DNA of 64,000 bases from UBA1563 sp037440065 (GCA_037440065.1 JBBIUV010000015.1:1129350-1193349), one strand, 5' to 3'; counted from the stretch's first letter, positions 16,149-25,283 are shown. Notes: generated by a model not told the origin, from the sequence alone. Numbers and translations are program-made.

Positions 16149-16979
16149 ATGAAGCAAAGTGTGTTTATAGTAATAACATTTTTATTTGTTATTACGATTA
16201 CAGATGTTTCAAGTCCGCAAGAGCGTATGAGCGCCAAGCAGACAAAAACACTGGGTGATTCACTCATGAGCACGATGTCTCCCTCAGCTCTATTTAGCGG
16301 GATGAAGTGTTCAAATATTGACACAGTTGGAAAGTCTCCTTTGTGGAATCTCTATTACCAATTCTTTGATTTAGTCACTCCTCGAAACAGCAAAACATAT
16401 TATCTGAATGGTGAAAATGGAAAGATTTCGCTTGACTCTATTGGACCACCCATAGTGGGTTTATGGATAGTAAGGGAACCCTGGATCGATAGTGATTCCG
16501 TTATGAAGATAGCCGAAGGACTTGGCGGTGCATTGATAAGAAACCAATATCCTTCTTGTTATGCAAAAGCCTGGTTGAATGCATGGGGTTATCCACCGTT
16601 CTACTTAGAATGGAAGATAGAGTATGTTTGTCCTGATAGTGTTAGAATGTTTCGTATTAATGCCGTCACCGGCAATAGTATTATTACAGATGTAGAGTTA
16701 AATGAATTTGTTCCTCAGGAAGCTACGCTGTTTCCCAATTATCCGAATCCGTTTAATCCTTCAACAGTAATAAATTATTCTGTACCCAAACAAGAAAATG
16801 TGATGCTAATTGTTTATGATGCTTTGGGAAGAGAAGTAAGAACTTTACTAAATGAAGAAAAAGCGGCAGGCAGTTACACAGTAGAATTTTCCGCAGCCAA
16901 TCTTTCAAGCGGAATATATTTTTATCAACTTAGAGCCGGTGAGTTTATTCAAACAAAAAAGATGGTGTTGTTGAGATAA
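16149..16979 (+). CDS. Small T9SS-sorted secreted protein
   Basis: A 276-residue exported protein. A hydrophobic signal peptide (MKQSVFIVITFLFVITI) is followed by a ~165-residue domain without recognised homology (YPSCYAKAWLNAWGYPPFYLEW) and a T9SS sorting domain starting at FPNYPNPFNPST and ending KKMVLLR. AAAGGAG precedes the ATG. Surface-localised by the type IX system. The N-terminal domain has a paired-Cys pattern. Context is the accessory block between element copies B and C; no function can be proposed. Confidence 0.82.
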   Translation: MKQSVFIVITFLFVITITDVSSPQERMSAKQTKTLGDSLMSTMSPSALFSGMKCSNIDTVGKSPLWNLYYQFFDLVTPRNSKTYYLNGENGKISLDSIGPPIVGLWIVREPWIDSDSVMKIAEGLGGALIRNQYPSCYAKAWLNAWGYPPFYLEWKIEYVCPDSVRMFRINAVTGNSIITDVELNEFVPQEATLFPNYPNPFNPSTVINYSVPKQENVMLIVYDALGREVRTLLNEEKAAGSYTVEFSAANLSSGIYFYQLRAGEFIQTKKMVLLR

Positions 16980-16981
16980 AG

Positions 16982-17014
16982 AGTTATGCATGTTCCACGA
17001 CTAAAGTAAGTGGG
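16982..17014. repeat. Two-hairpin intergenic element, copy C (second half only)
   Basis: AGTTATGCATGTTCCACGAC then TAAAGTAAGTGGG. It matches the linker and second palindrome of copies A and B but lacks the AACCGATGAATCGGTT hairpin. It sits 2 nt after the stop of the T9SS-sorted gene, so it may have been cut by the gene's own arrival or decay. Confidence 0.65.
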
Positions 17015-17092
17015 TTGAAGTAAGTTATCATTAGAAAAAGTTGAAACGTTGTTTAGTAATAAAATGGATTTGCGTAAGGAGAAAAAGATAGT

Positions 17093-17668
17093 ATGAAGAC
17101 GAGCATCGTTGTTTTTTTAGCCTGTTTATGTCTTGTTTCGTGCAAACGAAATTCAACCGTAAATGGAGAAGAGCAATCGGCAGCGGCAAAATATGTGTTG
17201 CCCTTTCCGGTAGGGAAAAAATATATCTGTTCACAGGGATTCAATTCCTCTTTTTCTCACTACGGTTCGTTCAAGTATGCGGTTGATTTCGACATGCCCA
17301 TAGGGACTATAGTTACTGCGGCTCGTAAAGGGCGCGTAGTTTATATTGCTGAAAATTATTCGGATAATGATCATACCGCAGGACATGAAAACGTTGTTAT
17401 CGTGATGCATGAGGATTCTACATACGCCCGTTACGTCCATTTAACCAGCAGTGGTGCTTTAGTTAGGCCGAATGATCTCCTTATGCCCGGTGATACCGTA
17501 GGATTAAGCGGCAACTCAGGTTCCAGCAACCATCCTCATCTTCATTTTGATGTAACCGGAACGTTTACAGGGCGGGATGATCAAACTATTCCCTTCTACT
17601 TTATAAATACCGGCAGCCATCCGGTAGAATTAAAAAGTGGAATTTTTTATCAAGCTTTCCCTTATTAG
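17093..17668 (+). CDS. M23-family metallopeptidase lipoprotein
   Basis: A 191-residue lipoprotein (lipobox CLVSC) with a LytM/M23 domain. Visible elements are the FKYAVDFDMPIGT strand with the zinc-binding Asp, GRVVYIAE, DSTYARYVHL and the HPHLHFDV His-x-His motif near residue 145. The first zinc His is probably the one in FSHYGSF. M23 enzymes cleave peptide cross-links in peptidoglycan, so the role would be wall remodelling at the envelope. AAGGAG lies ~10 nt upstream of the ATG. There is no fused SH3 or LysM domain. Catalytic residues look intact, so activity is plausible. Confidence 0.85.
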   Translation: MKTSIVVFLACLCLVSCKRNSTVNGEEQSAAAKYVLPFPVGKKYICSQGFNSSFSHYGSFKYAVDFDMPIGTIVTAARKGRVVYIAENYSDNDHTAGHENVVIVMHEDSTYARYVHLTSSGALVRPNDLLMPGDTVGLSGNSGSSNHPHLHFDVTGTFTGRDDQTIPFYFINTGSHPVELKSGIFYQAFPY

Positions 17669-17784
17669 CACAAATTTGATTTGGGTGAACTTGAAAGTAG
17701 AATAACTTTTGTATGTCTTGAAACAACTTTCAAATTAAGAAAAGTTAATGGATATTGAATTTAATAGGAAGTTCATTCTCCATC

Positions 17785-17844
17785 AACCGATAAATCGGTT
17801 ATGAGTAAAAATTGGCATATGTCCTATGGCTAAAGTAGGTGGGG
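17785..17844. repeat. Two-hairpin intergenic element, copy D
   Basis: AACCGATAAATCGGTT (17785-17800), then a diverged linker and CCTATGGCTAAAGTAGGTGG ending at ~17844. The central CTAAAGTRGGTGG core is retained. It lies in the 275-nt gap between the M23 gene and a small membrane-protein gene, which otherwise shows nothing recognisable. Confidence 0.7.
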
Positions 17845-17943
17845 TGACAAAAATTTTGCAGTGAAAGATTGTAAGCAGTAGGCTATATTTACTTGGGTGA
17901 AGCAAATGATAAAGCAATTAACTTATAGTTTAAGGAGTTTTAT

Positions 17944-18159
17944 ATGAAAAGCAAATCTTTGAGTTATGCACTGAAATTGGTATTAGCTATACTCTTTATA
18001 GGGTTATCTATTCTCAACTTTATTAGAATAGATTCGCATTCACATTCAGCAAGCGATACACTAAGACCATTTGTGGTGCAGTCGGCAATGTTGGTATTAG
18101 TCTTGTTCGTCATTCACTATTTTATAAATAGGGGAAGTAAAAATTTACAAAAGCAATAA
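17944..18159 (+). CDS. Small two-helix membrane protein
   Basis: 71 residues with two predicted transmembrane helices (~8-26 and ~43-61) separated by a histidine-containing loop (DSHSHSASD). A good RBS (AAGGAG) lies about 8 nt upstream of the ATG, which supports real translation despite the small size. No family is recognised. It could be an inner-membrane accessory or toxin-like peptide; nothing decides this. Confidence 0.6.
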   Translation: MKSKSLSYALKLVLAILFIGLSILNFIRIDSHSHSASDTLRPFVVQSAMLVLVLFVIHYFINRGSKNLQKQ

Positions 18160-18276
18160 CTTAATACTTAAAAAATAAGAGTTACCAGCCCCATAGCAAC
18201 GTCATCGACAAAAAAGATTGCAAGTGGGGGGAGGTAAGAATAAGAAAAGTTTTTCGCGAATATAAAGGTTTATACT

Positions 18277-19164
18277 ATGAACCAAAAAGTAATATTGATT
18301 TTATTAATGCTTGTTGTAATGTTCTCCAATTTATCGATTGCCCAACTACCGTTGGAAATTGGAAATCGGTGGGACCTCCAAGATCATGAGTGGGATGGCA
18401 GCGGATATAATAAGATTGATACAATTAGGTTAAATATTTACGCTGATACTTTGATTAACAGTGAAAAATATTATAGAATCACCAACAATTTTTGGATTCA
18501 TGATTTTGTACGTTCTGATTCTCTTGGAGTTTATTTCTACGATACGATCAATAATAAAGAATGGCTATTTTTTAAATTTAATTTGGCTGTGACGGAGTAC
18601 GTTCAAAATGGTTATAAACTACCCGCAAGTGATCCAAATAAATTCATTACTGTTTATAAATCGATTGATGACACAACTTTCTATTTTGGACAGCTTACAA
18701 GAAGGATGAGATTTACTGTAGTGAGAGGTGTTGATGATGCCTATTCAGTAGACATTTCTCCCAAATTTGGATTTTTATCTATTGATGCATCCGATTTTAT
18801 GTATAATAGAAATATCGGTCTTCTGGGTTGCAAAATAGGCAATCAAATATTTGGAACGTTGACGACCGTTGAAGACTCCAAACAAGTTCTTAGCAGTTAT
18901 AAATTATTCCGGAATTTCCCAAATCCATTTAATCCAATTACCACTATTGAATATCAGCTTAGCCGGGATGAGATAGTCACTTTAAAAGTTTACGACCTTC
19001 TTGGTACCGAAATAAAAACATTGTTAACTGGAATATTACAAAATGCAGGTGTTCATAGGGTTGAATTCGACGGAGTAAATTTATCCAGCGGAATTTATTT
19101 TTCTAAATTAACGATAAAAGGGAATTCTTTGCCGCTGTTCAGCAAGATGATATTGCTAAAGTAA
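18277..19164 (+). CDS. T9SS-sorted secreted protein of unknown function
   Basis: 295 residues. The signal peptide (MNQKVILILLMLVVMFSNLSIA) is followed by a ~190-residue beta-rich domain (LEIGNRWDLQDHEWDG) and a sorting domain with NFPNPFNPITT. The start 'PLEIGNRW' pattern is frequent in secreted Ignavibacteria proteins that have a short repeated beta domain. Expected at the cell surface. It is followed closely (14 nt) by the DUF2975 gene, but functional linkage is unclear. Confidence 0.82.
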   Translation: MNQKVILILLMLVVMFSNLSIAQLPLEIGNRWDLQDHEWDGSGYNKIDTIRLNIYADTLINSEKYYRITNNFWIHDFVRSDSLGVYFYDTINNKEWLFFKFNLAVTEYVQNGYKLPASDPNKFITVYKSIDDTTFYFGQLTRRMRFTVVRGVDDAYSVDISPKFGFLSIDASDFMYNRNIGLLGCKIGNQIFGTLTTVEDSKQVLSSYKLFRNFPNPFNPITTIEYQLSRDEIVTLKVYDLLGTEIKTLLTGILQNAGVHRVEFDGVNLSSGIYFSKLTIKGNSLPLFSKMILLK

Positions 19165-19178
19165 TTTTAAAAACATGT

Positions 19179-19652
19179 ATGAAAAGAAACGTAATTTTTT
19201 TGCAAATGGTTATTATGCTCATCGATCTATGCGCTCTTACCTTTCTTCTTTGGGAACCTCATATCGAAGGGAAGAATGCTCACGCCACTTTCTATGAAAT
19301 TTACTTCAACGATCCGTTTCTACTCTATGCATACATCGCCTCCATTCCGTTTTTCTTCGCTCTTTATCAAACGTATACGGTATTGGGGTTTGTAAAAGAA
19401 GATAGACTACTTTCACCGGAGTCGATAAAAGCTCTGCGGATTATAAAATTCTGCTCAGTCTCCGTAATTGGTTTTGTAGTGATAGGAGAAATTATTATTC
19501 TGTTGAGCACAAGTGATGACCGCTCAGGTGGGGTTTTTATGGGGATGCTTATTATCCTTGGTTCGATGGTGGTTGCAGTAACAGCAGGAAGGTTTGAGAG
19601 GAAATTACTTAAAGGAGTGGATATAAAATGCGCGAATGATTTAACAGAATAA
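19179..19652 (+). CDS. DUF2975 integral membrane protein
   Basis: 157 residues with four predicted transmembrane helices. FALYQTYTVLGFVKED and SVIGFVVIGEIIIL are typical of DUF2975. In other bacteria this family is often paired with a small Xre-type regulator; no such gene follows here. It starts 14 nt after the T9SS-sorted gene. Function of the family is unknown; inner-membrane location is predicted. Confidence 0.75.
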   Translation: MKRNVIFLQMVIMLIDLCALTFLLWEPHIEGKNAHATFYEIYFNDPFLLYAYIASIPFFFALYQTYTVLGFVKEDRLLSPESIKALRIIKFCSVSVIGFVVIGEIIILLSTSDDRSGGVFMGMLIILGSMVVAVTAGRFERKLLKGVDIKCANDLTE

Positions 19653-19685
19653 CTAAAGTGAAAAATTTAAAGAGAATCTAAAAAA

Positions 19686-20297
19686 GTGAATCCATTTATC
19701 AGAATAATTGAAATTCTTGTTTTAATAGTTCTTCCTTTATTACTCTTTTATTTAAGGAGTAGTAGGTCCCAAAGGGAGATCTATATTAATGTTACTTTTT
19801 TACCCCTCTTATGGTATGTTTTTTATGCACCGATTCATGAACTTGGTCATATTGGAGGTTGTTTGCTGGTAGGATTAGAAATAAAAGATTATCAGTTATT
19901 TTCCCGTTTTTGGGAAGGGAGTTTTGGTTTTGCATTTGTTGATATTAAGGAAGGTTATGGTGAGAACATGAAATCTTTTGTAGTTCTACTGATGCCGTAT
20001 CTCCTCGATCTGATCTCAGTAATGGTCGGATATTTTATATTACTGAAATACAAAATTAAAAACTCATTTATACTCGGAGTTATGTTTCTAATTCTCTCTG
20101 TGAGACCGATTTACGATTTAGCGGATAATTTTATAGGCTATTTTTTAAAACATTCAGATTTTGTTTTGGCAAGCAGGATTGTAGGTAAATCTATAGTATT
20201 TACATTTGTGATAATCTCTTTTTTAATAAGTATAACATTAACTATATTTTTGTTAAAAGAGTATAAACTTTATCGAAGTATCGAAATTGAAAAATAA
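19686..20297 (+). CDS. Membrane metalloprotease-like protein with HELGH motif
   Basis: 203 residues with about five hydrophobic helices. PIHELGHIGG places H51-E52-x-x-H55 at the end of a membrane helix, the zinc-binding arrangement of M50-type intramembrane peptidases and of related DUF3267-like proteins. A candidate third ligand is an Asp in VRPIYDLADN (~residues 138-147), roughly where M50 has its NPDG-type motif, although NPDG itself is absent. GTG at 19686 is the start of this frame. A site-2-protease-like role is possible, but the sequence is short and a non-peptidase membrane protein cannot be ruled out. Confidence 0.65.
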   Translation: MNPFIRIIEILVLIVLPLLLFYLRSSRSQREIYINVTFLPLLWYVFYAPIHELGHIGGCLLVGLEIKDYQLFSRFWEGSFGFAFVDIKEGYGENMKSFVVLLMPYLLDLISVMVGYFILLKYKIKNSFILGVMFLILSVRPIYDLADNFIGYFLKHSDFVLASRIVGKSIVFTFVIISFLISITLTIFLLKEYKLYRSIEIEK

Positions 20298-20408
20298 AAT
20301 AGCGGTGATTTTATTTCTCTGCCGATCCGGATACATAAAACAATTAATTGAAACGCAACGGGTAAATATGAATTCAAACAATAAGAAATAGTAGGAAATT
20401 ATACAATT

Positions 20409-20741
20409 ATGAGAATTAAAAGTTCAGTCCCGCAACCTGGTGCAATCAAATCTACGTACAAAATTCGGGCAAGTGTATGGCGCTATGAGGGATTCGGCGG
20501 CTGGCATTTCGTAAATATTCCTGCCAAGCAGTCGACTATGATTCGTGCACTTTATAGTGTTGCGGCTCGACCATTCGGTTCGATACCCGTATTGGTAACC
20601 ATCGGTAAAACGGAGTGGAAAACATCACTCTTTCCGGATAAAAAATCGAACTCATATCTTTTAGCAATCAAAGCTGACGTTCGGAAAAAGGAAAACATCG
20701 AAAATGGTGATACGATTGCGGTGAAAGTACAAATATTATAA
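20409..20741 (+). CDS. DUF1905 domain protein
   Basis: 110 residues matching DUF1905: YKIRASVWRYEGFGGWHFVNIPAKQS, GSIPVLVTIGKTEWKTSLFPD and YLLAIKADVRKKENIENGDT. It is a small soluble beta-barrel-type domain, often found alone or fused to YdeI-like segments. No signal peptide. No enzymatic activity is established for the family. Stand-alone gene in the accessory block. Confidence 0.85.
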   Translation: MRIKSSVPQPGAIKSTYKIRASVWRYEGFGGWHFVNIPAKQSTMIRALYSVAARPFGSIPVLVTIGKTEWKTSLFPDKKSNSYLLAIKADVRKKENIENGDTIAVKVQIL

Positions 20742-20863
20742 CCTCTGCAAATAGGATTGAGTAGCAACAAGGTTTTTCTTTCCAAAGGTAATAAATTATA
20801 TGGGAACGTTTTTATTTACTTAGTATCGTTTTAAAGAATATCCGTCAAAACACATCGAAAAAA

Positions 20864-21196
20864 ATGAAATATAAATATCATCACATAGGTATTCCGACAA
20901 CAAAACCATTCAATGGGGAGAAATATCTTAAGGATTATAAAGTTTATCATGGCGGGTATGAAGAAAGCGAATTTGGCATTGAGTGGATGCGGTATGAAGA
21001 AGGGTGTGACATCCCTGAAATTGTAAAAACAATTCCTCATATCGCATTTGAAGTTGATGATATTTACGAAGCGATTAAAGGCCGTAAAGTCATCATCGCA
21101 CCAAATAGTCCTTCAGAAGGGAATATTGTTGCATTTATTGAAGAGAACGGTGCCCCAATCGAATTTATTCAGACAAAAAAACATCCTAGCTTGTAA
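20864..21196 (+). CDS. VOC/glyoxalase-superfamily protein
   Basis: 110 residues with a single vicinal-oxygen-chelate-like fold: KYHHIGIPTTKP at the start (His as possible metal ligand), IPHIAFEVDDI in the middle and IEFIQTKK at the end. The length fits one VOC domain that would dimerise. Substrate is unknown; family members act in glyoxalase, dioxygenase or resistance reactions. Cytoplasmic. Confidence 0.75.
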   Translation: MKYKYHHIGIPTTKPFNGEKYLKDYKVYHGGYEESEFGIEWMRYEEGCDIPEIVKTIPHIAFEVDDIYEAIKGRKVIIAPNSPSEGNIVAFIEENGAPIEFIQTKKHPSL

Positions 21197-21205
21197 AATT
21201 TTCAT

Positions 21206-21661
21206 ATGAAAATCAAATTAAGACTTTTGATATTGTTTGCTTCTTCCATTTTTGTATATCCACAGAATGGAAGCAAGATAACCTCAGAATGGTACCATGA
21301 TAATAAAGATAAAATAATCTATTCGATAAAAGATACAACAGTAAATTCCGGACCAACACTTGATACCTTAATAAATATATGGAAAAATCGTGACGGTGTT
21401 ATTGGGGCGGAAGTTACACAGTATTTTGTCTTGGCACTGATAAACAAACCAAATCAAATAATAAAATTGTTCACAAAATATCCCAAATCATTTGATGAAT
21501 GGGTAGATGAAATCCCCTCAAACATTCTAACTGATTATGGAGATGATCCTTATATTATTTCTGATCAAAGAAATCAAATAATTTATGCGCTCAAAAAATA
21601 TAAAGCTATTGCGGATGAGAGTAGATATAAAAAAATGGCAACCAAAATCATTGATAATTAA
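21206..21661 (+). CDS. Exported helical protein of unknown function
   Basis: 151 residues with a signal peptide (MKIKLRLLILFASSIFVYPQ). The mature protein is mostly helical, with a HEAT-like helical pair and acidic and lysine-rich patches (DEWVDEIPSNILTDYGDDPY). It starts 9 nt after the VOC gene, so the two are probably co-transcribed. It is the last gene of the accessory block. No homologous family is recognised. Confidence 0.7.
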   Translation: MKIKLRLLILFASSIFVYPQNGSKITSEWYHDNKDKIIYSIKDTTVNSGPTLDTLINIWKNRDGVIGAEVTQYFVLALINKPNQIIKLFTKYPKSFDEWVDEIPSNILTDYGDDPYIISDQRNQIIYALKKYKAIADESRYKKMATKIIDN

Positions 21662-21781
21662 ATCGTACAAAGATTCGAGTTGTAGATTAAAGTTACTATT
21701 ATGCCGGTGTAATATATCGTTTTGTAAAACGTTAGAAATGTCGTTAGCGAAATAAAAATATTCTCCATATTTTTACAATAA

Positions 21782-21806
21782 GGGTGAACGATCACCCGTT
21801 CTTTTT
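21782..21806 (+). terminator. Possible intrinsic terminator before M1 peptidase gene
   Basis: GGGTGA-ACGA-TCACCC (21782-21797) is a perfect 6-bp hairpin, followed by GTTCTTTTT. It would close transcription from the accessory block. It lies only 24 nt before the M1 start, so it could also be a cis-acting hairpin in that gene's leader. Confidence 0.45.
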
Positions 21807-21829
21807 CACATTAGAAATCCGTTTTATAC

Positions 21830-23812
21830 TTGAAATACATCACTCTCATATCTCTTTTCCTTTTTTATGCTTTCTTTCAATATCATGAGAAGCAAACAAA
21901 TGCTGTTGGTGATTTAAGCGATAGCGTAAAAGTGATTGTTGATGAATCAGTTAAGAATTTAACGAGGCAACCAGCAAAAGTATTTTCTTCTTATTCAATC
22001 AAAGTTTCTTTAGATGTGAAAAAGAAATTGCTTAAAGCCACACAAGTTATCGATTGGAAAAATCCATCCGCTATTCCGACTTCGGAACTTTATTTTCACC
22101 TTTATCCAAATGCTTTCAGTAATCGGCAAACAGAATTTTTAGATGGGAGAAGAATTCCACATAGAGCTAAATCTCATATTTCTATCAATAAAGTAACAAT
22201 TAATCATCAAGAGAAAAAACTAAACTATTCCACAAACAAGACAACTAATCGATTTGATAGTACTGTTGCGAAAGTTGATTTAGATAATCCTGTGAATCAA
22301 AATGATTCTCTTGAAATAGCATTTGAATATGAAGTTAAAATCCCAAAAGCGTACAGCCGATTTGGATATGATGCGAACGAAATATTTTTCTTCCTGGCTC
22401 AATGGTTCCCTAAATTGGGAGTTTACGAGGAGGGTAAATGGATTTGTGAACCTTACTATCCTTTTACCGAATTCTATGCCGACTTTTCAAATTACTTTGT
22501 TGAAATAACTATTCCGAACGGTTTTGTGCTGGCGTCATCCGGTGAAGTGATCAGTAAAAAAGTTGATTCGAAGAATACCACTTATAAAGTTGTTCAAGGA
22601 AATATCCACGATTTTGCCTGGCTTGCCGCTAAAGATGTTTTGGATTTTACAAATACATTTAAACGAAAAGATCAATCGAAAGTGGAGGTTCACTATGTTC
22701 TGCAAACCACAAATGAAGGAAGCAGAGAGAGGATTTGCAGTGCAGTAAACAATGCTTTTACATTCTTTGAAAAACACATTGGAAGATATCCTTACAAAAC
22801 TTTAACGGTTATTGATGCGCCAACAAAAGCAGGAATGATCCATGCGATGGAGTATCCCGCGCTTTTTACCTTCTCTAAAGATTACTTTTCTCCTGAATTC
22901 ACGAAAGATCTTGATGAGGTGATCCTTCACGAATTTTCCCACCAATATTTTTATGGTATACTTGCCAATAACGAAACAGCCGAAGCCTGGCTTGATGAAG
23001 GTTTTGCTGAGTACGTTTCGCAAAAAATATTGCAAAAAAAATATGGACAGAGGTTTGCTTCATTCAAACTTTTCGGTTATTTACCTGTAACCGGAATGGA
23101 ACTTCTCGCAATCGAAAGAATCCCCTTTATCTACACGCTTACACAAATCCCCAAACCGTTTGAAGCAGAGCTGATGGCTGAATATTACGCGTATGCGACA
23201 TTCGGAACGTTAAGCGATACGAGTTTTAAATTATTGAACAGAAGAGTGTATCAATCCGTTTCCTATGCAAAGGGGGGATTATTTCTTTTTACCCTGGAAA
23301 AATATCTTGGAGAAAAGAAACTCCTTTTTATTCTGCGGCAATATTTTAATCAATATAAATTCAAACATCCGAAAGCTGGAGACTTTTTTTCAATACTGCG
23401 GAAATACAGTCATAAAAATATTGAGTGGCTTATCACTGATTTTTATGAGAAATCTTACACTTGTGATTACAAAATACTAGAGATTGATACTTCACCCGAA
23501 AGGAATCAAACTGAAATAGTAATTGTGAGAGACGGGGAGGCTGTGGTTCCGCTTGAAGTTGATCTTTATACCGATAAGGATACCATAAAAACTTATTGGA
23601 ACGGTAAAGAAAAAATTAAACGAATAAGTTTTAAGACAAATAATAGGGTGGTTGCAGCCGAGATTGATCCCGAAAGGAAAAATTTATTTGATCTTAATTT
23701 TGCGAATAACTCATACACAGTTGAAACACGATACAGCGGCGCGATGTATATTTCCGTTCGCTGGTTTTTCTGGATTCAAAACCTGTTGATGATCTTCGGA
23801 GGTTTATCGTGA
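21830..23812 (+). CDS. M1-family zinc metallopeptidase
   Basis: 660 residues. The gluzincin motif is intact: H367-E368-F-S-H371, then 18 residues to the third ligand E390 within AEAWLDEGFAEYV. The substrate-binding GAMEN-like segment appears as GMIHAMEYPALF. The N-terminal beta-sandwich domain (~45-230) is typical of M1 aminopeptidases. A hydrophobic N-terminus (KYITLISLFLFYAFF) makes it membrane-anchored or exported, and a second hydrophobic stretch ends the protein. A TTG start is used as no better candidate lies nearby. It overlaps the next gene by 4 nt, so the two proteins are translated together and may work together. Confidence 0.85.
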   Translation: MKYITLISLFLFYAFFQYHEKQTNAVGDLSDSVKVIVDESVKNLTRQPAKVFSSYSIKVSLDVKKKLLKATQVIDWKNPSAIPTSELYFHLYPNAFSNRQTEFLDGRRIPHRAKSHISINKVTINHQEKKLNYSTNKTTNRFDSTVAKVDLDNPVNQNDSLEIAFEYEVKIPKAYSRFGYDANEIFFFLAQWFPKLGVYEEGKWICEPYYPFTEFYADFSNYFVEITIPNGFVLASSGEVISKKVDSKNTTYKVVQGNIHDFAWLAAKDVLDFTNTFKRKDQSKVEVHYVLQTTNEGSRERICSAVNNAFTFFEKHIGRYPYKTLTVIDAPTKAGMIHAMEYPALFTFSKDYFSPEFTKDLDEVILHEFSHQYFYGILANNETAEAWLDEGFAEYVSQKILQKKYGQRFASFKLFGYLPVTGMELLAIERIPFIYTLTQIPKPFEAELMAEYYAYATFGTLSDTSFKLLNRRVYQSVSYAKGGLFLFTLEKYLGEKKLLFILRQYFNQYKFKHPKAGDFFSILRKYSHKNIEWLITDFYEKSYTCDYKILEIDTSPERNQTEIVIVRDGEAVVPLEVDLYTDKDTIKTYWNGKEKIKRISFKTNNRVVAAEIDPERKNLFDLNFANNSYTVETRYSGAMYISVRWFFWIQNLLMIFGGLS

Positions 23813-24711
23813 ACCTTTCAATAAAAGAAATTCTTGTCAGCGGTTTACGGATGGTTTATGCGCATCAAAAATTTATGCTGCTTTTCTGGATTACAAATAT
23901 CATTTTTGCATTCGCATTATCTCTTCCTTTATTTACAGTGTTGCAGCAAGGATTGGCGCATTCTCTCATCAACAACAATTTAAGTATGGGATTTGATTAT
24001 CTCTGGTATGTTCAATTCCGCCATATTTATCAAAACTCTCTGAATGCCATTCCAATTTTGCTTTACACCATTGCAGGTGTTTATGTCCTTGTGCAGCTTT
24101 TTTATTTAGGGGGATTGTTCGCTGTCTATACAAATTCCAAAAAAGATCACGTGGTTGACTTTTTTTACGGAAGTGTAAAGTATTTTATCAGGTTTTTGAA
24201 GATAGCAGTTTTGGTCGGTGGACTCTACTTTGTTGCCATCAGTATTAACGTTTTAATTGACTTCGGGATCAAAGAGATATTTTGGGAAAAAGAAAATGCT
24301 GCAATTGAATTTTCAGTGCAGATTTTCCGCTATCTTTTTTTTCTTCTTCTTGTCAGTATCATCAACATTATTTCCGATTATACAAAGGTAGCTATTGTTG
24401 TTGTTGATTCGACCAAGTTGTTCCGTTCGGTTTACAAAGCGCTCCAGTTTATTAAAAGGAACTTTGTTAAAGTAATGACGGTTTATTTTATCATGTTGAT
24501 ATTTGTTGGAATTGGTGCAGCGATTTATAACGTTGTGGATAGTTTACTCCCCAAAAAGCCGGTTTACTTCCTCCTTCTTACCTTTCTAATTCAGCAGTTG
24601 TTAATTATATTTCGGGTGCTCATCAGGATGTACTTTTATTCCACAGAGTTATTAATTTTTACCGACGGCGAAGCCGAAACTGTTTCGCCCGCAATTGAAG
24701 AAATTAGTTAA
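23809..24711 (+). CDS. Polytopic membrane protein
   Basis: 300 residues with about six transmembrane helices (~21-43, 80-106, 127-152, 170-190, 220-243, 250-276). GTG start overlaps the M1 peptidase stop (GTGA), indicating translational coupling. The overall pattern recalls uncharacterised YihY/DUF975-like multi-pass proteins, but no diagnostic motif is seen. Possible partner or membrane anchor for the M1 peptidase. It is followed 11 nt later by def. Confidence 0.75.
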   Translation: MNLSIKEILVSGLRMVYAHQKFMLLFWITNIIFAFALSLPLFTVLQQGLAHSLINNNLSMGFDYLWYVQFRHIYQNSLNAIPILLYTIAGVYVLVQLFYLGGLFAVYTNSKKDHVVDFFYGSVKYFIRFLKIAVLVGGLYFVAISINVLIDFGIKEIFWEKENAAIEFSVQIFRYLFFLLLVSIINIISDYTKVAIVVVDSTKLFRSVYKALQFIKRNFVKVMTVYFIMLIFVGIGAAIYNVVDSLLPKKPVYFLLLTFLIQQLLIIFRVLIRMYFYSTELLIFTDGEAETVSPAIEEIS

Positions 24712-24722
24712 GGAAAACAGTT

Positions 24723-25277
24723 ATGGCAATTTTGCCGATTACTCTTTACGGTGATAAAATCTTAAAAAAGAAAGCAATTCGCGTTTCGAAAGTTGACGCG
24801 AAGATTCTTACTTTAATAAATGATATGTTTGATACGATGCGAAACGCCGACGGTATGGGTTTGGCGGCAAACCAAGTCGGGAGTCATAAATCAATTTTTA
24901 TTCTTGATATTTCTGCCGTCAAAGGATATGAAAAAAGTAAACCGATGGTATTCATAAATCCAAAGATCGTTGAGTACTCTGAAGAGACCGAAGTAATGGA
25001 TGAAGGATGTTTGAGTCTTCCTGGTATCCGTTCTAAGGTAGAAAGACCGGTTGGAATAAAACTTTTGTATCAGGATATTGATTTGAATGATCACGTTCTG
25101 GAGGATAATGAACTTCTTGCCCGTGTTATTCAACATGAGTATGACCATCTGCAAGCAACATTTTTCACCGACCGCCTTGATGATGAGGGAAAGAAGATGG
25201 TAAAAAAACTACTTCAAAAAATTGTCTCCAGAAAAGTTGAAGTTGAGTACCCGGTTTCGGATAAAGGAACAATGTAA
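24723..25277 (+). CDS. def: Peptide deformylase
   Basis: Removes the N-formyl group from nascent proteins. All three deformylase motifs are present: GMGLAANQVG (motif 1), EGCLSLPG (motif 2, Cys metal ligand) and QHEYDHL (motif 3, HExxH with two His ligands and the catalytic Glu). 184 residues, normal for the type I enzyme. AAGGA lies 8 nt before the ATG. It is directly followed by fmt, the classic def-fmt arrangement. Confidence 0.97.
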   Translation: MAILPITLYGDKILKKKAIRVSKVDAKILTLINDMFDTMRNADGMGLAANQVGSHKSIFILDISAVKGYEKSKPMVFINPKIVEYSEETEVMDEGCLSLPGIRSKVERPVGIKLLYQDIDLNDHVLEDNELLARVIQHEYDHLQATFFTDRLDDEGKKMVKKLLQKIVSRKVEVEYPVSDKGTM

Positions 25278-25283
25278 CTTTTT

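Noticed and set aside
15263..17844. CRISPR array
   Set aside because: The repeats are far apart, separated by genes, and have no regular spacers.
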